A DNA stretch of 32,258 nt. It comes from Sphingobacteriaceae bacterium. GTDB taxonomy: Bacteria > Bacteroidota > Bacteroidia > B-17B0 > Aurantibacillaceae. A program made the translations under genes and the position numbers. The stretch covers positions 1 to 32,258 of the forward strand of contig JAHEYC010000040.1 in assembly GCA_023251775.1 (NCBI GenBank). Reading direction: 5' to 3'. Position 1 is the stretch's first letter. Each line of letters starts with the position of its first letter. Below the pieces are notes generated by a model. The model was not told the DNA's origin. It saw nothing but the letters and a program-made list of their open reading frames with translations, and searched no databases. Shown here piece by piece: positions 15,540-22,615 of the stretch.

Positions 15540-16219
15540 TGAAAACAACAGAGGAGAAAAGAAGACTTATATCATATTTAACAGAATTTATAAGTCCGCG
15601 ACGCAAAGAACGCTTTGATGAAGTGATGAAACATCGAATGAACCATTTACAACTGGTAGTAGAGGATCTTTATCAAGCACATAATGCCAGTGCTGTATTA
15701 CGAAGTTGCGATTGTTTTGGTGTGCAATATGTGCATTTTATTGAAAATAAAAATACCATGAAGGTGAGTAGTGATATTGCACTTGGCGCCGAAAGTTGGG
15801 TGAGTATCAAAAAACATAATGGCGCAGAAAATAATACCCGCGCCTGCTTACAAAAATTAAAAGATGAAGGATTTAGAATTGTTGCAACTACCCCTCATAA
15901 AAATGATATCACCATTGATCAATTACCGGTAGACAAAAAAATTGCTTTGGTATTTGGAACAGAAGTTGACGGCATTACACAAGATGTGATAGACATGGCC
16001 GATGAGTTCGTAAAAATTCCCATGTATGGTTTTACCGAAAGTTTTAATATTAGCGTAAGTGCTGCTTTGTGTATGTACGAATTAACAACGCGTATTCGTC
16101 AAACTGTTCCTAATTGTTATTTAAGCGAAACAGAAAGGACTGATATTTATTTGGATTGGTTGATGAATAGTATTGATAAGAGCGAAGAGATCGTGAAAAG
16201 GTTTCAAGAAGAAAAATAG
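15539..16219 (+). CDS. trmH: TrmH-type (SpoU family) RNA 2'-O-methyltransferase
   Basis: This enzyme transfers a methyl group from SAM to a ribose 2'-OH, most likely of tRNA guanosine-18. The three SPOUT motifs are visible: HNASAVLRSCDCFGV (48-62, with the motif 1 Asn and Arg), LVFGTEVDGIT (motif 2), and IPMYGFTESFNISVSAAL (motif 3, which forms the SAM-binding knot). Length 226 and the C-terminal helical tail match TrmH (about 229) rather than the longer rRNA methylase RlmB. Its start overlaps the promoter region of the divergent Cys-motif gene. It converges with the T9SS type A gene, leaving only 5 nt between the stop codons. Confidence 0.9.
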   Translation: MKTTEEKRRLISYLTEFISPRRKERFDEVMKHRMNHLQLVVEDLYQAHNASAVLRSCDCFGVQYVHFIENKNTMKVSSDIALGAESWVSIKKHNGAENNTRACLQKLKDEGFRIVATTPHKNDITIDQLPVDKKIALVFGTEVDGITQDVIDMADEFVKIPMYGFTESFNISVSAALCMYELTTRIRQTVPNCYLSETERTDIYLDWLMNSIDKSEEIVKRFQEEK

Positions 16220-16224
16220 TTGTT

Positions 16225-16872
16225 TTATTCCTTAATGAATTTAATTGTTCGTGATCTTGTTCCCGAACTTATCTCAAGAAAATAAATACCGGGTGAAATA
16301 TCGATGTAAATTTCTGAATTGAATTTTGGCTCTAAATATTCCTGAACCTTTTGCCCAACTGAATTAAAAATGCAAATTTTGGTCAAGTTGATACCATCAT
16401 CGTTGCATTGAATTTTGAAGTTATTCTTAACAGGATTTGGAGCTAATTGAATTTTTTGAAGATCATTTAATTCTTCAATGGAATTTGGCCCTACGTGAAA
16501 TTGATAAGGAGGTTTGATGATGGTATCATATGGCATGCAATCGGAGTAACTAGAAGAATAATAAGCAACATAATCTAGTGTATAATTTCCTTGATAAAGT
16601 ATCCCAATATTGACCGTGTCAATGAAGGTTATATTAGATAGTAGAATACCATCCGGAACGTAACATGATCTCAAGTGGATGATATTATTAAAGTAGTCGA
16701 TCAGAAACGAATGCCCAAGTCGAGCGCCTACACTTGAAAATACTGCTTTTGTAATTATCCTAACATATTGCGAATTAGTTCCAATAACTGTTGGGGTATA
16801 AACGCCAAATGTTTGTGCCTTTTGTGTAAAGGAAAAGACGGATATGAAAAGTATGACGTAAAGCATTCTCAT
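16225..16872 (-). CDS. Secreted protein with T9SS type A sorting domain
   Basis: The 215-residue protein has a signal peptide (MRMLYVILFISVFSFTQKAQ). A beta-rich mature domain (about 22-140) of no recognised family follows. It ends in a type A type IX secretion tail of about 75 residues: IQLAPNPVKNNFKI, IFNSVGQKV, IDISPGIYFLEISSG, TIKFIKE. It should cross the outer membrane through the Por/T9SS system. ATG 16872 is preferred over GTG 16878 because AGGTG lies just before it as a weak ribosome-binding site. The small mature domain is short for a T9SS cargo, which usually carries an enzyme or adhesion domain. Confidence 0.82.
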   Translation of the reverse strand: MRMLYVILFISVFSFTQKAQTFGVYTPTVIGTNSQYVRIITKAVFSSVGARLGHSFLIDYFNNIIHLRSCYVPDGILLSNITFIDTVNIGILYQGNYTLDYVAYYSSSYSDCMPYDTIIKPPYQFHVGPNSIEELNDLQKIQLAPNPVKNNFKIQCNDDGINLTKICIFNSVGQKVQEYLEPKFNSEIYIDISPGIYFLEISSGTRSRTIKFIKE

Positions 16873-16938
16873 AATCACCTAAACGCAAATACCATACCAA
16901 ATACATACAGATTTGTTAAAAGTAAGAGAAACGACTTG

Positions 16939-17640
16939 TTAATTCAATATCATATTAAGGATTATACTTATTTCATCCGCCCTCGTCAACGTCATCATAT
17001 GCGAGCCTTTTTTAATTGTATGATCAACATGCTTTAATTTGCGATAGGGTAGGGTATGATCTTTTGTGCCGTGAATATGATAGATCTTTTTTGAACTCTC
17101 TTTCTTTTTCCAATTCACGATCATGCGGATGGTGCGCTTAATGAATTTTGGTTTTTTATCATGCAACATGGCTTTGAATGTTTTCTTATTCTTTTTTCTA
17201 TCGGGTTCAACAATAGGTTGCATTAGTTTTGCACCGCCTCTTAAAACAATTGGCGGTAAAATAGCGTATAAAGGAATATAGCGTTGAAATTTATATCTGA
17301 AAGGAAGTTCTTTTCTGCTTTTTGCACTGGAGATAATTATTACTTTTTCGGGATGCAAATATTCATTCATTTCGCAACAGAGCATCCCTCCCAGTGAAAC
17401 ACCTAATAAAATGAAAGGCTGTGTTGTGTCAATTTGCATAGAAAGTTCTTTAGCGAATTGTTTTAACGATGTTCCTCTTTTTGGAACAGGATATTCTATA
17501 AAAACTTTTTTGAAATTTGGATCAATGGTCAGTGAATCAAAAATGCGTTTGTCGGAGCCTTGGCCGGGGAAGAAATAGATGGTGGTGTTTTGCGCTTTTA
17601 AAGCCGCACTAAAAAAAATGAGTATAAAGATCTTCTTTAT
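16939..17640 (-). CDS. Alpha/beta hydrolase with non-ATG start
   Basis: The 233-codon frame has an alpha/beta-hydrolase layout. The first strand and oxyanion loop are YFFPGQGSDKRIFDSL (22-37), the nucleophile elbow is GVSLGG with Ser82, an Asp candidate lies in HIHGTKDHTLPY, and a His candidate in KKGSHMMTL near the C-terminus. The start is odd. The first ATG (17439, residue 68) would delete the first strand. Upstream the frame reads a perfect signal peptide, KKIFILIFFSAALKAQ, preceded only by ATT and ATA codons at 17638-17643 and then a TAA. Translation therefore starts at ATA or ATT, or the start codon has been lost by mutation. I favour an intact gene body with a rare or damaged start. Confidence 0.7.
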   Translation of the reverse strand: MKKIFILIFFSAALKAQNTTIYFFPGQGSDKRIFDSLTIDPNFKKVFIEYPVPKRGTSLKQFAKELSMQIDTTQPFILLGVSLGGMLCCEMNEYLHPEKVIIISSAKSRKELPFRYKFQRYIPLYAILPPIVLRGGAKLMQPIVEPDRKKNKKTFKAMLHDKKPKFIKRTIRMIVNWKKKESSKKIYHIHGTKDHTLPYRKLKHVDHTIKKGSHMMTLTRADEISIILNMILN

Positions 17641-17690
17641 AATGGCTAAACGAAATTAAAAATAAAATATTGTTATATATTCTTTCCTTT

Positions 17691-17774
17691 ACTTTTTGTC
17701 TTGACACAAAAAGTAACAAAAAGGTCAAGGCCATGCGATTCTGCGCACAAGCCACGCTCCTAGCACGCATGGCC
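17691..17774. repeat. Intergenic palindromic repeat cluster
   Basis: Two inverted repeats lie next to each other. ACTTTTTGT (17691-17699) pairs with ACAAAAAGT (17706-17714) around CTTGAC, followed by an AACAAAAAGGTCAAGGCC tail. GGCCATGCG (17729-17737) pairs with CGCATGGCC (17766-17774) around 28 nt. The ACTTTTTGTCTTGACACAAA type of sequence resembles an intergenic repeat I recall from Bacteroidota genomes. The second part is clearly more GC-rich than its surroundings. No gene is supported here. Confidence 0.55.
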
Positions 17775-17866
17775 AGGCCCGCGCACGCGTCTCCGTAGTA
17801 TGATTTGTGCTAATATTAAGATGGTGCTTCGAAAAGAGTTTGGAAAGTTGTTGTAATTCCATTTCG

Positions 17867-17922
17867 CTCCCTGTGCCCTCCGTGCAAACCTCTGTGATCG
17901 CCGAAGGCGTCTCTGTGGTTAA
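17867..17922 (-). repeat. Single CACAGAG/CACGGAG-unit repeat arm
   Basis: Read on the minus strand this begins TTAACCACAGAG, then CACAGAG, CACGGAGGG and CACAGGGAG, the same plan as each arm of the repeat at 604-697. On the plus strand both share GTGCCCTYCGTGMAAA and TGTGGTTAA or CGTGGTTAA. Between its first two units it carries an extra small hairpin (CGCC-GAA-GGCG, 17899-17909). It lies 10 nt after the stop of the aldehyde dehydrogenase gene. Confidence 0.65.
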
Positions 17923-17932
17923 AAATGGGACC

Positions 17933-18814
17933 TCAATACTTCGCCCCGCCAACCCCAATATTCTCAATTGGATGCCAAGTGGTTTTTGTTTCTTGAAGAT
18001 CTAAAATTAAATAGGGGTTTTGATTTTCGTCCTTACTCCAATCTTTATCCCAATAAAATGTGCGCTTTACATTTAGTGAAGCATTTTCGCCAATGGCTTT
18101 TATTTCGGCTTTATCTTTTCGGCAATAAATAATGGCGTTCACATCCATATGCGTCGAAAAATGCGGATGTAATTCATCGCTTGTACCGGTTAACATATTT
18201 ACAACGCCGGCCGGAAGATCGGAAGTAGCAAGAATTTCGGAAAACGTAATAGAACATAATGGTTTTGATTCTGAAGCCAAAACTACGCAGGTATTTCCGC
18301 CTGCAATTACAGGAGCAATAACGCTTACAATTCCTAATAGTGAAAACTCTTCGGGCGCAATGATATTTACAACACCTGTTGGCTCGGGAACAGAAAAATT
18401 ATAATGCGACGAAGCAACGGGATTTACAGAACTGAACAAAGCAGAATATTTATCACACCAACCTGCATAATAAATTAAACGATCAATGCTCACTATAACT
18501 TCCGCCTCCGCTTGTTTTGCGTTTGAACCTTGTAACATCAATTCTTCTTTCAATTGTGCTTTTCGTCCCTCCAACATTTCAGCAATACGATAAAGTATTT
18601 GCGAACGATTAAATGCCGTTTTTCCGCTCCAACCTGTAAATGCGCTTCTGGCAGCAGTTACGGCGTTGCGCAGATCTTTGCGCGAGGACAAACACACATT
18701 AGCAATGTGCTTTTTGTGTTTATCCCTCAATTCATAATAGCGTCCGCTTTCGGTGCGAGGAAATTGTCCTCCAATATAAATTTTATATGTTTTTAAAACA
18801 GGTATACGGTTCAT
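17933..18814 (-). CDS. Half-length aldehyde dehydrogenase-family protein
   Basis: The 293-residue protein covers only the N-terminal, NAD-binding half of the aldehyde dehydrogenase (ALDH) fold. Recognisable parts are KIYIGGQFPRTESGR (10-24), AARSAFTGWSGKTAFNRSQIL, VNIIAPEEFSLLGIVSVIAP (the usual PWNFPL region), AGGNTCVVLASES, and DLPAGVVNMLTG. The FTGS strand and the LELGGK glutamate are replaced, and the segment with the catalytic cysteine is absent. The C-terminus ends in TTWHPIENIGVGGAKY. Full ALDHs have about 480 residues. No continuation is found in the repeat-rich 292 nt downstream. Short ALDH-like proteins encoded beside full-length ALDHs are known in some bacteria, so it may be a non-catalytic subunit rather than a remnant. 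No full-length partner is in the window. Confidence 0.75.
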   Translation of the reverse strand: MNRIPVLKTYKIYIGGQFPRTESGRYYELRDKHKKHIANVCLSSRKDLRNAVTAARSAFTGWSGKTAFNRSQILYRIAEMLEGRKAQLKEELMLQGSNAKQAEAEVIVSIDRLIYYAGWCDKYSALFSSVNPVASSHYNFSVPEPTGVVNIIAPEEFSLLGIVSVIAPVIAGGNTCVVLASESKPLCSITFSEILATSDLPAGVVNMLTGTSDELHPHFSTHMDVNAIIYCRKDKAEIKAIGENASLNVKRTFYWDKDWSKDENQNPYLILDLQETKTTWHPIENIGVGGAKY

Positions 18815-18818
18815 ATTA

Positions 18819-18826
18819 CAAATTTA
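18819..18826 (-). promoter_or_regulatory. -7 box directly before the half-ALDH start
   Basis: The minus strand reads TAAATTTG (full TAnnTTTG match) only four bases before the ATG at 18814. It lies within a 10-bp direct repeat (ATTACAAATT at 18815-18824 and 18830-18839). The mRNA would be leaderless or nearly so, and the gene would be transcribed separately from the kinase gene upstream. Confidence 0.45.
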
Positions 18827-18856
18827 CAGATTACAAATTCTTTCGCCAAGCGTTCA

Positions 18857-21800
18857 TCATGCTTCATCTTTATTAAATTCCAAATAGAAAACAGTTCCTT
18901 TATTTTCCTCACTTTCAAACCAAATAGTTGCACCGATGGTATCAAAAATATTTTTGATCATGGCTAATCCCAATCCCGAACCCGTTGATTTGGTAGTGAA
19001 GTTAGGCGTGAAAATATTTTGTTTTAAATTTTCGGGTATGCCGCAACCGTTATCGGCAACCGTTACAACATAGCCTTTTCCGTTCTCCATTTCAGAAGTA
19101 CTTATCTCTATGTGAGCTTCTTTTACTTCCGAAGTTGCATGAAGCGCATTGGTAAGTAAATTATTGAAAACGCGCAGCATTTGTTCTTTGTCGGCATTAA
19201 CCGGAATTTCTTTTGCATGCAGATCGACCGAGATCTTCACTTGTTTTTCTTTTTCAAAAAGATCAACGGTAGAATTGATCACTTCCACCAAATTTATTTT
19301 TTCTAATTCACCGCTTGGTAATTTGGCGAAATTGCTGAACTCAGTGGCGATGTTTGCCAAGGTATCAATTTGCTCGATGATATTATTACTTGCTTTGGTA
19401 AAACGTTCTTCAAAATCTTTCGGGTCGTTCTTCATCACATGTTGCAAGTATTGCAAATTCAATTTCATTGGTGTTAAAGGATTTTTGATCTCGTGTGCAA
19501 CTTGTTTTGCCATTTCTCGCCACGCCGTTTCACGTTCGCTTTTTGCTAAGAGTCCTGCGCTCTTATCCAATTTTTCTATCATCGAATTATATTCGTCAAC
19601 CAGTTTTCCTACTTCATCTTCACTTTCCCAAACAATGGCTTCGTTCTGTTTTCCCAAGGCAACATTGGCCATTTGTTGTTTTAAGATCCGCAATGGTAAA
19701 GTAATATATCCCGAAAGAATTAAACCCGAAAGGATACTGATGATAAATAAAATAACATACACGTTGATGAGCGTACTGATGATGCCCGATAATTTATTAT
19801 TGAGCACACTTTGTTTTCCAAAATACGGCAAGTTCAAATAACCCATTAATTTTTTGTTGGCGTTATATATGGGTGCGTACAAGGATAAATAATCCAAATT
19901 TCCTGCTTTATCTTTGGATGTATAACTCGACATAAGGTCGTTCTTTAAATTCACCAGCGCTTTCGAATTAAGCAATGGTGCAGCTAATCCTAACTCGTAT
20001 AAGCGTGGCTGACTGCTAATATATAGCTGTCCCGAATTATCAAATATGCTTACATCACTTTTAAAGATCTGTGCATATTTTTTTATCGTTGCGTCTATCA
20101 ATTCTTTTGACACATCGGTGATCGTATCGCTGTTTTGCAATACGCCCGATAGATCGCTGAGGATGCTAATTGATTTTTCCTGCAATTGTTTTTCATTGTC
20201 CTTATCAAATTGATCGGATACCAATTTGCTGGACGTAATTCCAACCGCTGCAATTGACACTAATAACAATAGAATAACGGTGGTTTGAATACGACGCGTT
20301 AATGAGGTAGTGACCGTGCGTTCAGCAAAGAAAAGCGAATAAGCGATATAACTTAAATACGCGATCAGGGAGAACAATAAAAATAAATAAGAGTTATAGG
20401 TAAAGAAATAACTCAAATTTTTTGTCTTGGTAGAAATGATCACGGTGGAATTCTCATCCGGGTATAAATAATAATGGCGGTATTGCGGATCAACTTTACT
20501 TAAGGTAGCTGAATCGTTCAAATTCACGGGATAATTAAAATCGCCATTCATTTTATTGTTGATGCCCGAGCGATATACAACGCGACTGAGATTACGCAAT
20601 TTATCTAATTTTTGTTGTGAAGCATCAATAAGCAGATCGGGAAAAGCGCCCACTTCTTCAAAATATTTTGGCTCAAATAAAATGTACAATTTATTTTTTC
20701 CCAATTCAACGCGCGCAATGTATCGTGAATTATTTTTATACTGATCAATAAAGTATAAATGCGGACTCGATGTTTTTGTGGATTGATATCGTATTTGTTC
20801 TTCAAAAAATCCTTCATTGCGCAAAATAGGCTGTGTATTTTGAATAAGCGCTTTGCAATCCTCATCAAACATAGAGAATTCGATATTGTATCGGTCAAAG
20901 TATCCAAAAAAGAAATTCTGACGTAATAGTTGCAAGAATTCTTTATCGCCATTAACCCCAACAAATTGACTCAATACAAGCAGCGGATCATTTTTTTCGA
21001 TCTTATCCGAAAGGTTAAAGAATTCACTTTCCAAAACAGCATCTCGTCGATCGATGAGTTTATACGAAAGCACTTCAAAATCTTGTTGCTGATTTTTTGA
21101 GATATAAAAATTAAGAATGGCCGATGAGATCACGGCCATAAAAAGCAGTACACCGCCAACTGCTAAAATATTTTTTTCTAATTTAAGGTAGCCAATAAAT
21201 AGAACAATGATGCTTATGGGGAAGAACCACCATTTTTCCATCCAATAATTAGAAGGAAAAACAAAATTGAGTACAAGTGAAATAACTAATGTAATACCCA
21301 AGTAAAAAAGTGCCGAACGTAAATTTTGTTTCAACGAGTACTTAAATAAAATGTACAGTAACATAAGTGTAGAAATATTGACCAACACAATTGGCAAAAG
21401 CGCCACATAACTGTACCAATGCAGATTCAATAGATTTAAAAAGTCGAACGAAATGGTGGAATTGCTAATGATGCTATTAATAATATGATGATGAAAAAAG
21501 AGATTGGTAAAAAGTAAACCAATACTCAAGCCAACATAAATGATCTTGCCAATTTGTTTTTTAGAATTCTTGAGCCAATAATAACAAATGATACTTAACC
21601 AAATAAGTAAAATGGAATTTAAAATAAGATCACCCAAATACGTATTGAGATACGATTGTGCATTTCCAAAAAGAATAAGGTCGTACAGATCTCCTTGATA
21701 AAGATACCCAGGCCATTTATATTCGAGCATTACAAAACGAAGTATGAAAATGAGCACCACGTAGATCAAGCCCATTGGTGCAAATGGTTGGCGTTTTGTT

Positions 21801-22438
21801 TGAAGCAAAACAAAAAGTAAAAGAAGAATGCAAATTAAAAAGAATAAAATGGTGAGCGTACCAATTGTGCCTTGTGTTTTATAACTGATCTCACTCCCTG
21901 AAATAGAAAATAAAAGCGCATCGTTCAAGTTCACTTCACTTCCGGCGATCTTGCTTAATTTAAGATCAAGCCCTATTGGCAGATCCAACCAATCGGCAAA
22001 ATTATTCTCTAAAAAATCATTCTGAAGATCGTAACGTGTTTTTAAAATGCTTAATACAAGATAGATTGTATTACCTTGATCAATATGATGTGCCAAATAA
22101 TACCCATTTCGAAGTTTTACAAGTTGGGGTTTAAGTTCGGCAGTGAATTTAATAGGAATAGGAATTTGAGAATTGTTCCAATATGCTAATTTGTCGTTGG
22201 TAAAAACGTAAACGCCAATATCTCTAGTAGAATAAAGTTCCTGTAATTTTTCGGGATCCATGCCCCTTGCCAATTCGGCGGCAACTGTTAACTCATTGTA
22301 TTTTTCGCTCACCTTTAAAGAAGCCTGCTTAGAAAGTTCAGCAGAGGTTTTGGTGCCGTTGACATTAATATAAAAAGAGCTTAAAAAAAGGGCTATGACC
22401 AGGTAAAGCAAAAAATATTTGTTTCTAAGCAGCTTCAT
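18857..22438 (-). CDS. Giant membrane sensor histidine kinase (NtrY-like catalytic core)
   Basis: The 1193-residue sensor kinase has a first membrane helix at 8-25, a cluster of hydrophobic helices (about 190-450), a further extracytoplasmic sensor region and helices near 690-750 and 890-915, a HAMP linker (about 905-960), then the kinase core. The phosphorylated histidine is His982 in AHEIKNPLTPMKLNLQYL. The ATPase domain shows NNLLTNALHA (about 1092-1101), DNGCGIP (about 1129) and GSGLGLAMIK (about 1152-1161). The core resembles NtrY-type kinases. The start is ATG 22438; a TTG lies directly before it. No response regulator is adjacent, so the partner is unknown. Most kinases are 400-700 residues; the large membrane part here is unusual. 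The signal sensed cannot be predicted. Confidence 0.9.
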   Translation of the reverse strand: MKLLRNKYFLLYLVIALFLSSFYINVNGTKTSAELSKQASLKVSEKYNELTVAAELARGMDPEKLQELYSTRDIGVYVFTNDKLAYWNNSQIPIPIKFTAELKPQLVKLRNGYYLAHHIDQGNTIYLVLSILKTRYDLQNDFLENNFADWLDLPIGLDLKLSKIAGSEVNLNDALLFSISGSEISYKTQGTIGTLTILFFLICILLLLFVLLQTKRQPFAPMGLIYVVLIFILRFVMLEYKWPGYLYQGDLYDLILFGNAQSYLNTYLGDLILNSILLIWLSIICYYWLKNSKKQIGKIIYVGLSIGLLFTNLFFHHHIINSIISNSTISFDFLNLLNLHWYSYVALLPIVLVNISTLMLLYILFKYSLKQNLRSALFYLGITLVISLVLNFVFPSNYWMEKWWFFPISIIVLFIGYLKLEKNILAVGGVLLFMAVISSAILNFYISKNQQQDFEVLSYKLIDRRDAVLESEFFNLSDKIEKNDPLLVLSQFVGVNGDKEFLQLLRQNFFFGYFDRYNIEFSMFDEDCKALIQNTQPILRNEGFFEEQIRYQSTKTSSPHLYFIDQYKNNSRYIARVELGKNKLYILFEPKYFEEVGAFPDLLIDASQQKLDKLRNLSRVVYRSGINNKMNGDFNYPVNLNDSATLSKVDPQYRHYYLYPDENSTVIISTKTKNLSYFFTYNSYLFLLFSLIAYLSYIAYSLFFAERTVTTSLTRRIQTTVILLLLVSIAAVGITSSKLVSDQFDKDNEKQLQEKSISILSDLSGVLQNSDTITDVSKELIDATIKKYAQIFKSDVSIFDNSGQLYISSQPRLYELGLAAPLLNSKALVNLKNDLMSSYTSKDKAGNLDYLSLYAPIYNANKKLMGYLNLPYFGKQSVLNNKLSGIISTLINVYVILFIISILSGLILSGYITLPLRILKQQMANVALGKQNEAIVWESEDEVGKLVDEYNSMIEKLDKSAGLLAKSERETAWREMAKQVAHEIKNPLTPMKLNLQYLQHVMKNDPKDFEERFTKASNNIIEQIDTLANIATEFSNFAKLPSGELEKINLVEVINSTVDLFEKEKQVKISVDLHAKEIPVNADKEQMLRVFNNLLTNALHATSEVKEAHIEISTSEMENGKGYVVTVADNGCGIPENLKQNIFTPNFTTKSTGSGLGLAMIKNIFDTIGATIWFESEENKGTVFYLEFNKDEA

Positions 22439-22589
22439 CAATAGTATTAGTAGTACAAATTAACAATATTTCCTTGTAAAAGCCATATTTCAGGGAAGTT
22501 TTGGGGGTTTGGAGTGAATAGGCTGCTTAAGGGGCTTTTTTTAGCAGAAATATTTTTTAAATAAGGTTAAACACTTACCTATTTCCCAT

Positions 22590-22597
22590 TATTTTTG
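22590..22597 (+). promoter_or_regulatory. -7 box of the TMTC-like/pfkB operon
   Basis: TATTTTTG matches TAnnTTTG, with TTA 20 nt upstream at the -33 position. Transcription would start about 14 nt before ATG 22616, which argues against the in-frame TTG at 22595 as the start. Confidence 0.5.
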
Positions 22598-22615
22598 TAT
22601 TTTCAGCTTTTAATT

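Noticed and set aside
17641-17932. Missing C-terminal half of the ALDH as a frameshifted remnant
   Set aside because: I looked for Cys-containing ALDH motifs in the other frames downstream and found only repeat sequence.
17725-17967. 80-codon minus-strand frame through the repeat cluster
   Set aside because: It consists of repeat sequence and overlaps the ALDH end in another frame; the translation shows no family features and it has no supported start signal.
19149-19841. 230-codon plus-strand frame
   Set aside because: It lies entirely antisense to the kinase core of the histidine kinase gene and has no recognisable features; it is a shadow of a conserved coding region.
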